Source: Penicillium oxalicum
Taxonomy: Eukaryota > Ascomycota > Eurotiomycetes > Eurotiales > Aspergillaceae
DNA length: 64,000 nt
NCBI RefSeq assembly: GCF_001723175.1
Contig: NC_064652.1
Span: 2,666,001 to 2,730,000, forward strand
Direction of reading: 5' to 3'
The notes below the pieces were generated by a model that saw nothing but the letters and a program-made list of their open reading frames with translations, ran no database searches and was not told where the DNA came from. Below, one piece after another: positions 1 to 12,275 of the stretch. Numbering within the stretch: position 1 is the stretch's first letter; the number at the start of each line of letters is the position of its first letter. The position numbers and the translations under genes were made by a program.

Positions 1-1424
1 GCAATTTACATCGTCATCTAGGATATCTTGTCAGTGCTACCCAACATTGAAGGGGTCCACTATCCCACTCTCTGTGCTTTCGAATACAGTGCCTTCAAAA
101 TACTCAGTACAGGTTCGCAATGCGTAGGCGGGAAGGACATAGAATGACTGTGCTCATCAGATGTACAGTAGCTACCTAGTACTAGCTACTATCTACTGGA
201 CAGAATCGATCTAGATAGGTATATCAGTGAAAATCCACTTGATTCAATCTAGTACCATATAAATTCCGTCTGCGACAAGACACTGTGAAATACCGATCTC
301 AATTGTGAAGCATGTACATGGATTTTCCAATTCCATCACCACCGTCATCCCTGCACATCCGTCTCGTCCTCGTGGCGTTCGCATCGTGGCCATGTGACTG
401 TGTAACCACCGAGGTTCTACTGTCTACCCTAGCCGCGATCAAATTATACCAGTCTATTCGTTAGTAGTAATGGAAATGAGCCAGGTACCTCAGCTTGGTA
501 CCAAGTAATCTACATATATACAGTTGGTAGACATTGGAGGTAAATGAGATGCAAATACAACAAAGGACATGGGGGAACAATCTCGGAATTTCAGGAATAG
601 ATCTATTGGGCCTCTTCTTCTCGGCATCCACTAAGGCAGTGCCCCTATCAGCTGTATCATTTGATGATCTCCAGATCCATAGCCCCGAGAGAGAGAGGGT
701 CAATGTGAGAAAAAAAATCAAAATAAGACCCGACTACCACCATCTATGACATCCCGGTTTTGTTCAATGCATCAATGTCAGATGTGATTGTCTATGCGTA
801 TATCTATATGCGTACGAGTATCTCTGAGGTCGGTTTTCTTGAGATGATGATGGATGAATCTGTTACACAACGTGAGCCTATTTTTAGACCAGGTTGTCGT
901 CCGTCTAGTGTCGAAAAAGCAGGGGATCGGGTCTCTGATCACTCATCCAACCTTGAAGTTGAAGATATTAAGGCCGAGAGAAAAAAAGAAAGAGAAAGAA
1001 TTCTGGAGTAGTAAAAACACAGAGTTGTATCATCAACCTTGACGCATGGGCATATTCTCAGCTAAAAGTTCAAAAAAAGAATTATATATAATATGGATGG
1101 TGCCGAGTCGTCCGATAAACCCGCGTAAGGTCAAGGAGTCGGTAGGGTCAAGTATATCCGGACCAAATAGACCACCACCAGGGTTGTGTCCCTGGTGCAT
1201 CCTACTCGGCCTGCCGACCCGGCCTCCATATCCCTTACGAGATTCACCGATGAGACCCGTCGCATCCACCTCCAGCAACTCTCGCATACCTCGCGATATG
1301 AACAGATCATCGCATGAAAATGAAAGATAAAAAAATATGACCAGTAGACGTTGGACAGCTCACTCGATCAATCACAGTCGCATTGACGCAAGTGTCGTCC
1401 CAGTCAAATAAAAGGTGCGAATAT
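1..1424. other. intergenic, no gene seen
   Basis: No reading frame here has convincing coding character; open frames are under 100 codons and lack family features. The stretch lies downstream of the 3' end of the minus-strand GPI-protein gene, so its right end is probably 3' UTR of that gene. I see no tRNA, rRNA or long repeat. Confidence 0.5.
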
Positions 1425-2494
1425 TTACAGCATAATCGCGGCACCGGCCACAACGGCCAACAGACCGCCAGAGACACGGTTGGCCACACCGGCATTGCTG
1501 GTAGGCACGGAAGCACTCTCACCGGTGGAGGTGGCGGAGGTGGTGGAGGCAGCGTCGGTGGAAGAAGAGACCGCCGAGCTGGAGCTCACAGCAGAAGAGG
1601 TCGCGGTGGTCATGGTGCTGGGGGTCGCAGAGGACGAGGTGGCGGTGACGGTGTTGGTGTTGGTGCTGGTGGAGGTGGTAGAGACGGTGGTGGTCATGGT
1701 GGCGGAGGAAGATGCAGACGAAGAGCTGGTCGGGGTAGTGCTGGCGCCGGCGACGACGAAGCGGGGCAGGAAGTTGTAGTTGGACGAGTCCTGGTCATCG
1801 ATGATCTCGATGGTGTAGTCGGGCTGGGCCATGATATCGGCGGGGACAGACCAGGTGTAGCTGCCGCTGTTGGGGATATTGGCTGTGGAAGAACGGGATT
1901 AGCTGAGAAGTCCACTCGGATGGAGGCACGCGATATCAAAGATCTCGGGCACATCGGGGTTGTCTCGATCAATACCGAAGGAGCGTTCCCTCGATGTGAT
2001 CGATCCGATCCAGACTCCATCCATGCAGGGCTAAGTCGCAACCCCAGCCGTTACCGAAACACAAGAAGGAACGCTTCTCGGCCTCGTGCCTGGTCCTGCG
2101 ACTACCCGTCTGGATGGGGAACTAGACCCTTGCCCCTGTAGAAGGGAAAAAAAAACCAGTCCTTTGGAAGGGTTCTTCCCCTCTCTTCCTTTTTACAAAA
2201 GCCAGGAAGCGATACAGCAAGTATATCTACCCGTTATGGACCCTTGCCATCGATCCCGAACAGGACAATCATCGACTTACCGGCAATAACCTCGCCCGAG
2301 TTGGACGTGGTCACCGCACCATACTGCAGGCGCAAAGTGACGGTGGTACCGGCATCGGCCTTCCAGGTCAGAGTGGTGGGCTCGCCAGCAGTGAACTGGT
2401 AACCACCGGATGGGTTGTAGAAGGCATTAGCCTTGTTGTCGGCGTAGGCGACGGCGGCGAAGAGGGCCGCGACAATGGTGGTGAAGGCACGCAT
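1425..2494 (-). CDS. GPI-anchored Ser/Thr-rich cell wall protein, Kre9/Knh1-type N-terminal domain
   Basis: Two exons, 2494..2281 and 1882..1425, give 223 residues. The start at 2494 opens a signal peptide (MRAFTTIVAALFAAVAYA). Residues about 25-110 resemble the Kre9/Knh1 N-terminal domain of fungal surface proteins, with F-T-A-G-E-P-T-T-L-T-W and, across the splice, N-I-P-N-S-G-S-Y-T-W. From about residue 115 the chain is almost only Ser, Thr and Ala, a probable O-mannosylated stalk. It ends in a hydrophobic tail (GGLLAVVAGAAIML) typical of a GPI-addition signal. Known for the family: wall or plasma-membrane location, with Kre9/Knh1 linked to beta-1,6-glucan; the exact role here is unknown. 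The 398-bp intron is long for this window, but it has a GTAAGT donor, a GCTAATC branch site and a CAG acceptor, and the domain reads continuously across it. Confidence 0.85.
1440..1775 (-). repeat. Ser/Thr/Ala-coding low-complexity tract
   Basis: Degenerate trinucleotide-rich DNA encodes the Ser/Thr stalk of the wall protein. On the plus strand it reads as GGT/GTG/GGA runs, which open spurious Gly- and Val-rich frames. Such tracts vary in length between strains. Confidence 0.6.
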
Positions 2495-4961
2495 GTTGAT
2501 CGGACTGTGACAGAGAAATAGATTCAACAAGATCACGGAAAGAAGGACTAGACAATGAATGTACAAGTCAAGAAGACTGGTTGATTATGGAATATGTTCA
2601 AACAGAAAATCTCTGCGGCGACGGGTGACTCGATAGCGATCGAACGAATGAATGGAGTCGAGTCAAAGCGAACAAGTGGCGATACAGGCACGATCAAAGG
2701 AAAGCGAAAAGAGGATTATGAGTAGTGGGAACAGAACAAATGCTTCAGACGAACGAGAATGGCGGAGAAAAGGGAGGCGCCAGCAGAATACTCAGACGCC
2801 GGGGGGGGGCGACTGGGCGCAAAGATTCATTTCCTTCATTGTGAGAAATCGGCTAAACAGGACCACCAGGACCGCCACGACCCCAAACGGGAGAAGGTGG
2901 CTTGGAACTGTGCCTGATCAGTCTTTAGTCTCTGCGGTGAATGGAGCCCACGATGGCCTGTCTTCCCCGGGACTCAAACTCTGTTACTCGTGGTGAACAG
3001 ACGGGACTAACCCAAACCCACGCTAGGCGGGTTCCTGGTCCACTCGCAGCGATGGAGGTCGAGGGCGAGGACCAAAATTTGGGGAATTTCGCGACTCGCA
3101 GAGCTCAATCGGAAAATGGTTGCGGAGTGGAGATCCACTCTGTTTACCTATGAACGGGTGACTCACGGAGCCTTTGTGTCTCTCGTTCCATCGCCGTTCC
3201 TTCGGTGACCTTATTTTGGTTCCTCCTGACAGCCACTACAGAAGCAAGGACGGTTCCGTGGGCGGGACTCGGCGATCTCTGGTTCCTGAAAATTCTCAAC
3301 TGGAGGCAATGGTCCGGTGGGAATTTTTTCACTCCCCGGAACTGGGCGGGACGGAAGGGGAGAGGATCTATTGCACCAAGGATCGGACTGAGTGGGAGTT
3401 GCTGGAGCGAAGAGGCTGAAGCAGCCATGCTCGTTTCGGATGGCCCTGGACAGAGTGGATCCTGCTTCATACTGGCGATCCAATCGTGACTTGAATGTGC
3501 CGGGAACTCGTTTCCCACTGGGGGAAAGTCGCCTGAGATGATGATGGCGAGGGCGAGAACGAGATGGAACTGGATGTGGATTTGGTCGTGGAAGAATTGA
3601 CAGGGGAACAAGTCCAGACGCTGGGGGGGATCCTTTACAAGTCCATCATCAGGCGCATCCATCCATCGGACTGGTGACGAGGTCTCTCTTCCCTCGATCT
3701 CTGCCAAAATGAATTCTAACCAGAGGAGATCATGACGGTTGATCGTACAGGACGGGCGATCGGAAAGGTGGATGTGGGTGCGTCGCAACAAGACGTTCTC
3801 TATCCCGTGCCTGAAGCGCTCTTGAGTCCCTGACTTCTCCTACCTGATCACATGTCACTCAGCCGTCAGACTCAAGTACACAACCACACCTTCAGCAAAC
3901 GGACCACTGAGGCACGCGCTTGGATACCGGAGCGCACTCTCTGTGAAATCTGCGCTCATTCGCCACGACCGAGGCTCGAGAGCCGAGGACCTGGCCTAGA
4001 CGTACTCTGCACGCCTGAAAAGAATCACTATTCTCCCTGGACAGCAATGCATGGCAGGCGGGCCCAAAATCAGAAAGGCCGTCAGCAAAGTGTCCACTGT
4101 TGTATATCCTGAGCAATAAATCGTGATTTGTTAACGGGAGACGTCTCGCTCATGGGTGATGTCTAGGACTACCTTTAGCCTGACGTGTAATATGATAGTA
4201 GCAGTCCAAATTACAACCGTACTTGAGCATACCACCTTATCTATATTCATTCATCATGAATCACTTCAGTACTGCGTGTGTACCTTCGAAGTTCTCCGGA
4301 GGAGAGATACTGTTGTTTGGCTAGTCGGGTGGCCGTGCACACTGCACCCACCGCGTGGCACTGGCCATGCCTCATCATCTCGAACCGTCACAGTCAAAAT
4401 GGTGCCGTTGAAAAAATGCCGGTCAAAACTCTCAGAGCTCACCATTTGTCGCATCCATATCGGTTGCGAAGCTGAGCCAAACACAGTACAAACTATAAAG
4501 GGTGAATTTATATCCGTGATGTAGTGCCTACTGGTCCATTGTACATGGTATACTGTCACCTAAAGTATCGTCACCAGCTAGGAGCACCCAGCGCGTCACT
4601 GAGGCTCTGCGATGCCCCAAACAAACAAGTTGGGTTCGCCGTTTGTGCTGCGCCAGCCTCCAAAGTCTGCATAGCCCCGGTGGATTGCACTATGTTCAGC
4701 AGGTCCACAGCGAAACTAGGTCCCGGGTCCACTCCTCAGCTGGAATGGATCCAGGTCTCGGGGGGGGGGGGTTGGTTTACAAATCTAAGGCCACAACGTG
4801 GAGGAATTAAGAAAAGACGTCTTTGCTCATTTCTCGTGTACTAATCTATAAGAGGAACAGCCGCTCACGCACATGTTTCAACGCGGGCTGATCGCGGCCT
4901 CCTTCCATAACTGAAGTAAGAAGGGTGGCGGGGTCATGGACGTCTAACATGCTCGCCTCTT
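2495..4961. other. 2.5-kb intergenic region
   Basis: This holds the promoter and leader of the GPI-protein gene (left) and the 3' side of the NUFIP-type gene (right). Several open frames up to 215 codons exist on both strands, but they overlap each other and show no domain, signal peptide or splice support. A run of ten G occurs near 4759-4769. I find no supportable gene. Confidence 0.5.
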
Positions 4962-7246
4962 TCAAGATTCCTGGCCAGAAGGATCCGACGGCACGACGTC
5001 ATTCGGTGCATCCTTCAAGTGATCATCGACCTCCATGGTGTCTTGTGCGGACGTCTCTACCGGATCATCATTTGGGACATCCGGAACAGGTTCACCAGGA
5101 ACCGCGGTCTGTCCCCCATCCTGGGCCGGCACTGGCGCCGTGAGATGGCCATTCCGTCCAAGCCAAGTGATCACCTCCATTGCTCGGCGGTCTTCGTCGT
5201 CTTTTTGGCGGCTCAGCAACTGCATCACGATTAGCCTCCTTGGTCCTGCCTCAAGAATCCAACGTAGAAAGTCCAGCCTGGCCCAGCCGCCGTGATCTGG
5301 TCATAGGGAAGGCAGAAGAAGAAAAGAACACAACTTACAGCTTGGAGTAAACCCTTCCGTTCCTTCTTGTCCTTCTCAGCGGGTTTTGGTTTCGCTTTCG
5401 GTGCCCGCTCGCTGACCTCATGAGAGAACTTGCAACGATCCCCCATCTTGCATCGTCCCGTCCGTGCAAAGTGCCGACATACCGTCTTTTTGCCCTCGCG
5501 TGGTGGGGCAGGTACCCGCTCGGGAGCTTGGCGCCGCGAAGTCACTTCCTCTGGCGCCGAGCCGTCACTGTCGGAATCAGAATCAGAATCCGAGCCCGAA
5601 TCGGTGTCGACATCCGAGCCGCTGGACGATGTCCAATCGCTGACTTCGGATGGTGCCGAGTCGAGGTCCAGAATGGGACGCGCTTGGTCAGAGACTGCAT
5701 CGGCACTTGTGTGGGGTACGGAAACGGCATCTTGCTCGGGATAGACGGTCACAGCATTCCCAGGTGTCTCTGCGGCTTTGGGTAGGTCCGTAAGAGTCGC
5801 TGTGGATGAAGTTCCCTCATCCGCCAGGACCGTGCTCGGCTGCGCAGTAGAAGCTGGTGCATCCCGGTCCTGAGCCGCTGCTTGGGGATTCAGCCCTTGC
5901 GCTTGTCTCTGCAAAGCCTCGACTTTCAAGCGGGCAGCTTCGGCCTCAGCCTCAGCTTTGGCGAATCGTTTCTGCTCGCGGTCCAAGTTGCGTTTTATTT
6001 TCTCGGCCTTGCGCTGCGCCTTCATGGCCGCATCCAGAGCAGGATCCGATCCTGCTGTGGCAATAGAGCCACCAGCCGGGACCGGTGTCTTGCCCTGCTG
6101 CTTAGGCTTTTGTTTTTCCCTTTCCTTCTCGCGCTCCTTTTGTTTCTCAAGCCGGGCTGCATCCCGGGTGGCCTTGGCCTCCTCGGCAGCCTTCTTCCTC
6201 TCTTCAATCCGGGCTTGTGTAGGGAACTTCTTTTTCCGTTCAGCAATCCAGGCCGCAATATCAGTTTGAGATTGTAGCGTGGCCGTTTGCCCACGATATG
6301 TGAATTGAAGAGGGGCTGCAGCGTCAGCGCCACTCTGTGCCAGCTTGGCCTCTTCATCGACTTCCTCCTCTTCTTCACTCGACTCATGATCGTCATTCTT
6401 GGGGGTCAGTCCGAGCTGGTTGTGCTTCCTCTTGCGTTTCTTGTTCTTGCGCGGCGTATCCGCCACAGGCGGCGGTTTAGAAGGTAGTGGATTTCCAAAG
6501 CTTGGGACCGCTGGCGGTGCTGGAGTACGCGGAACAGTGTTTTGCGGCTTGTTGAACGCGGTTGTATGATCGCGCTTGTTGTTGTGGTGGTGCCGAGGTT
6601 TGGAAATATGATGGCCGCCGTGGGCATGAGAGGTGTGAGATCCCCAGCCCCCTCGTCCCTGCTGGGGTAGTGAGGGACCGCCCCATGGTGCGCCCATCAC
6701 CGCATTACTGGCCAAGTGATTCTGCGGTGGGGGAGGCAGAGTGGGTGGATATGGTTGAGGTGTTTGTGTGTTATACGAAATAGGATGTGCTTGGTTTGTA
6801 GGCGGTGGGTGACTATACCCAGGCAGGCCCGGATACCCAGTTGAAGCGGCAGGCTGCGTGTAGTTTGGAGGATGCTGATATGAATGGGGCGGTTGCGCAT
6901 GCTGGTAATTGGGTGCGGAATGAGGATATGATGGGGTGGCAGTGGGATTGGGTGTCATGTACGAGGTGGTCGGAACTGGATGTGTTTGACCGGGATACCC
7001 ATAGCCCCCTTGTGGAAAGTTATACCCAGGGGGATTTGCGTAAGGTGTAGGCCGATTTTTATCCGCACCGTGATGCCCTCCGCCTCGTCCACGATTGCCG
7101 TGGCCTCGACCACGGCCTCGTCCTCCCGATCCACGACTGTTCCATTGCGGGCCGACGTGAGCAGGAGAATATGCGGCAGGTTGTTGCGTAGAGGTAGACG
7201 GGGGTGGAGGTGGAGGCGGGGGAAACGAGAACCCCTGAGAAGTCAT
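4962..7246 (-). CDS. NUFIP1-domain protein with C-terminal CCCH zinc finger (Rsa1/NUFIP-like)
   Basis: Exons 7246..5339 and 5219..4962 encode 721 residues. The N-terminus is a Pro/Tyr/Gly/His-rich low-complexity arm with RGRGRG-type (RGG-like) motifs. Residues about 310-370 contain the NUFIP1 conserved segment (Q-F-T-Y-R-G-Q, then D-I-A-A-W-I-A-E-R-K-K-K-F-P-T), followed by a long Lys/Glu/Ala coiled coil. A Ser/Asp-rich acidic tract precedes a perfect C-x8-C-x5-C-x3-H finger at about 589-609. The 119-bp intron joins G-L-L-Q-A to L-L-S-R-Q in phase, restoring a conserved-looking C-terminal helix. NUFIP/Rsa1 proteins are known scaffolds for box C/D snoRNP assembly with Hsp90-R2TP and act in the nucleus; that this protein does so is inferred from the domain. 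It is divergent from rpc25. Confidence 0.85.
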
Positions 7247-7534
7247 TTTTGCCGTGCCTCTATTGAGGTCCCAGCGTTTGGGAAACCTTTACACCATCGC
7301 GGAGCAAAGCTGCGATGCGAATGTCTCGGCAGATCTCGACCTTTCTTGAGAGCTCCGGCAGTCACGTGCGCTTAGCGGACCGTTCTGCAGGCGCGGGAAT
7401 TTGATTTCTAGACCCAGCGTTCTGCCTGGCTGGTGGGAGAAAGAAAGAGATAACGTTTTCTTTCTTTAAAAAAAGGCATTGCTTTTGGTTTCTCGCGTTC
7501 TATTCGCAATCTTACGGCCTAAACGTCTGTCATC
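7247..7534. promoter_or_regulatory. shared divergent promoter, NUFIP-like gene / rpc25
   Basis: 288 bp separate the two opposed ATGs. The rpc25-proximal half carries a pyrimidine-rich TTTCTTTCTTT tract followed by a run of A, a common layout in filamentous-fungal housekeeping promoters. No clear TATA box. Both genes serve RNA production, so co-expression from this spacer is plausible but unproven. Confidence 0.5.
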
Positions 7535-8468
7535 ATGTTCATCTTAGTATGTTGGTGCCACGGCCGTCCCCGGGACGAATTCAGTTTTTTTTCCTGGGAT
7601 TACTGACTCCCGCAGACCACTATTTCGGATCTGATCCAGATCGCCCCGGAGGACTTTTACAAGCTCAGCGCCGTTGCTATTGAAGACAATATCAATGAAA
7701 AATACGCCAACAAGGTGAGTCGAACCGCGACGAGTCCCGAGAATCTTATGATTGACAAGTTTGTAGGTGATCCAAAAGATCGGCTTGTGTATCAGCTTCT
7801 ATGATCTTTTGGAGTCATCGGACGGCCTGATTGGTCATGGAACAGGTCTTGTTAATGTCAACGGTATGCGGAGCAGGATATTTTTCTTCAAAAGAACGCA
7901 TTCATCGCGACTGATGCATCACTAGTCAAATTTCGCATGATCGTCTTCCGCCCCTTCAAGGGCGAAATCTTGCTGGGCAAGATCTCGAGTGGTACCGAGC
8001 ACGGTATCAAAAGTACGTGTTTGATGAGTTGTCCTTGTGACCGACATGAATACCCTAACTATTCTACAGTCAGCGTTGAGTTCTTCAATGACATTCTCAT
8101 CCCTCCACCGATGCTCATGGACGGGGCCAAATTGTACGTTTCTTTCCCGTCCACCTTGGATGACAGCAGCATAGCTGACCATGAACACAGCGATTATGCG
8201 GATCAAGTCTGGACTTGGGATAACGACGGCACCTTGTTCTACTTGGACGTGGGTGAAATCGTCCGTTTCCGCGTAGAGACGGAAGAATGGCACGATCAGA
8301 TCCCCAATGCGCCAGATTTGGGCGAAGAGATGGTCACCGAGCGGAAGCCTGCATACTCAATTTTTGTAAGTCTCCCTTCGGACGAGATCATGTGCGTCGC
8401 GGCTGACTTGGTTGTGTCCTCAGGGCTCGATGCAGATCCACGGTCTCGGACCAATCACTTGGTGGTGA
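7535..8468 (+). CDS. rpc25: RNA polymerase III subunit Rpc25 (RPC8/POLR3H)
   Basis: Seven exons (7535-7546, 7616-7714, 7767-7863, 7926-8012, 8070-8133, 8191-8365, 8424-8468) give 192 residues. The first exon is only 12 nt (MFIL). The N-terminal Rpb7-like half carries E-K-Y-A-N-K-V-I-Q and V-K-F-R-M-I-V-F-R-P-F, hallmarks of Rpc25 rather than Rpb7. The C-terminal half is the S1/OB-type domain, ending I-H-G-L-G-P-I-T-W-W. Rpc25 pairs with Rpc17 as the Pol III stalk and is needed for initiation on tRNA and 5S genes in the nucleus. All introns are 52-69 bp with GT...AG ends, and every junction keeps phase. Length matches the usual ~200-residue family size. Confidence 0.95.
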
Positions 8469-10317
8469 TATGTTACTTGTGACTTAATTCAACCTCACTG
8501 CTCCTCTTCCAGTGATGAAACTGCGGAGTTGTCCCTTTCAGAATTACGGGGGTGGCGCATTATTTTCTTCAGATCAGATACCCTTGCGAGATCAGACACA
8601 TCGGACTAGGCGCAAAATCGAGCTTTCTTTTTGGACAATTGTTCTTCGACCAAGGCTGGGTTAAGGATATAGCGATTTTTTCTAACCACATGATTCGATG
8701 GAAAGTAAAACTCGAGCTCTCTATGTTTTACAAGCGCGAGTTCAGGGCACCTTAAAGCTCAAAGCGATCAACTGATCGTCTTCCGGGTTTACTCGAGCAA
8801 ACAGGACAGACACCAAGGACGGAATCAAGAGGAAGATGAATTGGAAGAGGCAAATAGCAAAGGTCAAAGTTGGAGAACTTTTAGGGAGCCTGGGGGGCAA
8901 GAGATAGAGACAAGACCCTGTCAAAAAGCGTGGTCCTCTTCCCGTCTTCATGCGAGGGTGGAGTCAAAGACGATACGCCAAGTCTCACGCAAGCACTGTA
9001 CAGCTTCTCGCTTTGCCCAGAAAGTCGTGTTCACGGTCCACGAGTACGCAGAGTGTTCTACAATTGACCGGGCTCTGTCCTCCGCTCCCCCGAAAGATAG
9101 TACTAGCAGATTGTCACCGATTAGCGGCTGAAAGTACAACACTGTCGGCCATTTAAATGCATTGCAGTTTCTAGGAAGGAATGAATTGGGACAGGCAGTG
9201 ACAAAGCACATGAGTTTAGTGGCGCATAGCAGAAAGATCCCTCCCAGTACACAGCAAAAGCTTGATGATGTTGGTAGGTGCAACCAGACCGTAGGAACAC
9301 CGTCGATCTTCCACCGCGGATGTGAATCGGCACTGAGATGTCTTCTCAGCTTATCTTCTGATGGACGGCTCTTTTCCTCGACCTCCATTCCTGAATTCAG
9401 CAGGTTTGGAGCACTTTGCTAGAACAGATCTCAGTTTCGGCGGTTGCAAGTTACCGACCGGCTCCTTTCCCACCCATTCTCAGCGGAAACGCTGTCGACG
9501 TAGATCAGTCTGTCATACCTACCCCAATCATGCACCTGTCATGATCTGATGACATATCCCCGCATGAATTACGAGGGTACTGCTGGTGCTTTGCATCGAT
9601 TTGTCAAGGTTCCACGAGTCCTCAATCTGACCGTCGGGGTCCGGCTCCTTGAGGTCCCTGCTGATCGTGCATGGAATGCATGGAAGTTGAGGCGTGCCCC
9701 TCATTGACGCGCTTCCGCTCATCGATAAAAAAATTAGATAAGAAACATTCCTTTACTCCGATCATTCCGATCGGCCGGAGTGATCTAAGTCTTTCTCCGA
9801 CCCGACCGGGCGTGGCTATTTCCAGAACGAGCCCCATAAGTGGATCCTGCAGGGTCTTTTGTCCAATCATTACTTGATGATCGATCACCTTCCTGTCAAG
9901 AAAGCCTCGTCTCACGTAAAAAAGATGTCGACATTCTCCGTTCCATAGTTCACGCCTCTTGAAAGGGTTTTTTTTTTCTTGGGAGCAAGAAAATTCGGAA
10001 AAATCTCCAATTTCGAGGGCATTCTCAAGTGGTCAAGAAATTAGCCCACAGGCAATTAATAATACGGTGTGAGTTAATGATTGTACTCTTTTTTCCTTTA
10101 CAGTTACACTCGATTCCTGCTCTGCTTGCTAATCACCGCCGCATCAAGGTACGTCCCAGCCCTCGGCCGGCAGATTTCCCAAGCCGGTGATCTCATCTCA
10201 AAATTGCGCAATCGTCCCCAACAGCTTAGGTTTTTTTAGGTTGCAGGTATAAATTCAAGCGATTGATCGCCTTTCATTCACTGCACCTTATCTCCAAATC
10301 TCCTCACACACGTCACA
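8469..10317. other. 1.85-kb intergenic region upstream of cys3
   Basis: Contains the rpc25 3' UTR and the cys3 promoter. A minus-strand 146-codon frame at 8948-9388 and a 69-codon frame at 8742-8951 each contain a hydrophobic segment, but neither has family support (see rejected items). A T-run at 9968-9978 and further T-rich stretches lie in the cys3-proximal part. Confidence 0.45.
10248..10253 (+). promoter_or_regulatory. TATA box of cys3
   Basis: TATAAA lies 65 bp upstream of the cys3 ATG and is followed by a short C/A-rich leader ending CACAATG. Spacing suits a highly expressed fungal gene, though transcription start evidence is lacking. Confidence 0.45.
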
Positions 10318-11717
10318 ATGGGCTCTATCGACGAAAGCAAGATCACCTCTCGGGGTTTCGGTACCCTTGCCGTGCACGCTGGTGCTCCCCATGATCCCGC
10401 CACTGGCGCCGTGATTGAGTCGGTAGGTTAATCGCTTCATGCAGCCAGGTAATGGCTGTGCATGTCATGTATGACTTTCAGAATGTTAACGAATTGCCTC
10501 GATTCTTGTCTCAGATCTCCCTCTCTACCACCTTTGCGCAGACCAGTGTCGGTAGCCCTGTCGGTCTGTACGAGTACACCCGCAGCGCAAACCCCAACCG
10601 GTTAGTCGCCCCCTCTGAAGCAGCATCGGAATTTAGTGTTTCCTTTTTTTTTCCACCTCTTTTTCCTTTTACACCTGTCACGTCTCACACGAAATGACTC
10701 TCTAGTGATAACTTTGAGCAAGCCGTGGCTGCTCTGGAACATGCCAAGTATGCTCTTGCTTACTCCTCCGGCTCCGCCGCTACCGCCAACATCCTCCAGT
10801 CCCTCGCCGCGGGATCCCACGTTGTCTCCGTCTCCGACGTGTACGGCGGCACCCACCGCTACTTCACCAAGGTCGCCATCGCCCATGGTGTCGAGGTCAC
10901 CTTCACTCCCACTATCGAACATGACATCGAGCAGCTGATTCGGCCCGAGACCAAGCTGGTCTGGATCGAGACTCCCTCCAACCCCACCCTCGGCCTGGTC
11001 GACATCCGTGCCGTGGCCGACATTGCGCACCGTCACGGGATTCAGGTCGTTGTCGACAACACCTTCATGAGCCCCTACGTTCAGAACCCCCTCGATCACG
11101 GCGCCGACCTTGTCGTGCACTCAGTCACCAAGTACATCAACGGTCACTCTGATGTCTGCATGGGTGTCGCGGCCTTCAACTCGGGCGCGCTCAAGGAGCG
11201 CCTCTCTTTCCTCCAGAACGCTATCGGTGCTATTCCCTCTCCCTTCGACTGCTGGCTGGCCCATCGCGGTCTGAAGACTCTGCACCTGCGCGCTCGTGAG
11301 GCCACCACTAACGCCACCGCCGTGGCTCTGGCTCTCGAGGCGTCCCCCCACGTCATCTCCGTCAACTACCCCGGCATCGAGTCCCACCCCCAGCGCAAGA
11401 TTGCCATTAAGCAGCACCGCAACGGCATGGGTGGTGGTATGCTCAGCTTCCGCATCAAGGGTGGCCAGGCGGCGGCTCATGACTTCTGCAAGTACACCAA
11501 GGTGTTCACCCTTGCTGAGTCCCTAGGCGGTGTCGAGTCGCTTTGCGAGGTTCCCTCCAGCATGACCCACGCGGGTATCCCCAAGGAGCAGCGGGAGATC
11601 GCCGGTGTCTACGACGACCTGGTCCGTCTCAGCTGCGGTGTTGAGGATGCCGCGGATTTGGCTGCAGATGTGCTCCAGGCCCTGGAGCTGGCCAGCGCCG
11701 CCAATGGCAGCGCGTAA
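10318..11717 (+). CDS. cys3: cystathionine gamma-lyase (PLP enzyme, EC 4.4.1.1)
   Basis: Exons 10318-10422, 10515-10600 and 10706-11717 give 400 residues, the normal size of the Cys/Met-metabolism PLP family. Visible features: the phosphate-binding Y-S-S-G-S-A-A loop, W-I-E-T-P-S-N-P-T, D-N-T-F with Asp181 facing the pyridine nitrogen, and S-V-T-K-Y-I-N-G-H-S-D with Lys206 as the Schiff-base lysine. The C-terminal E-S-L-G-G-V-E-S-L and L-V-R-L-S-C-G-V-E blocks match gamma-lyases. The enzyme cleaves cystathionine to cysteine, 2-oxobutyrate and ammonia, the last step of reverse transsulfuration in the cytosol (yeast CYS3, Aspergillus mecB). Codon use is strongly C-ending, suggesting high expression. 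Cystathionine gamma-synthase is the main alternative, but that family usually carries an N-terminal extension not seen here. Confidence 0.93.
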
Positions 11718-12275
11718 AGGCCATGATTTCTCCCTGATGTACTAACGATTATGCGTGTGTTTTCATCTTCCCCTTGCATATTCCATCTACTGGGTGGGAA
11801 TCTTTAATTCAGGCGATAGACGATTTACTTTGTTTTGCTTTCCTGGTCCTGACATGAAATTGCCGTCTGTGATGATGTTTGTTAACAGAGGGCAAGGACT
11901 TTCCCCGGGCTGAAAAATCTCTTGCATGTTCTCGAGCCGAGGACCAAAAACATTATGTTATCCTTGACGATTTAGTGATAAAACAATCAGATTTGGATCA
12001 TTCAATCATTCTGAGACTGTAGGCTCCGAGTTCCAACCAGACATAGATGTTCAGTCCCCTCTTCAATACTGCGAGCGGTGGTACCCATATCGAATCGACA
12101 GGACCCGCCGCATAGTATGCCGTGGAAAAAGCTTATCATCATTCCTCTCCGGCCACAGGCACCATTCAAGTTGAATGAGGCACGTCCCTCTCTGCGCCCA
12201 TCTCTCATGCCTAGTTCGCAGTCAATGGAAGCCTGTCTTCAAGTTTGAACACGAGGCCGCTGCAAACCCTGAATT
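11718..12275. other. intergenic, 3' regions
   Basis: Convergent spacer between cys3 and the small minus-strand ORF. AT-rich 3' UTR-like sequence with no supportable ORF. Confidence 0.5.

Noticed and set aside
1383..2141. 252-codon Gly/Arg-rich plus frame
   Set aside because: It is the antisense of the Ser/Thr stalk and intron of the GPI-protein gene.
3144..3791. 215-codon minus-strand frame
   Set aside because: Overlaps several equally long frames on the other strand, with no domain, signal or splice evidence; probably chance in GC-balanced spacer DNA.
8742..9388. Minus-strand frames of 69 and 146 codons, each with one hydrophobic segment, as a possible membrane-protein gene
   Set aside because: No family pattern, no convincing splice join between them, and biased composition that could be chance; lies in the cys3 upstream spacer.
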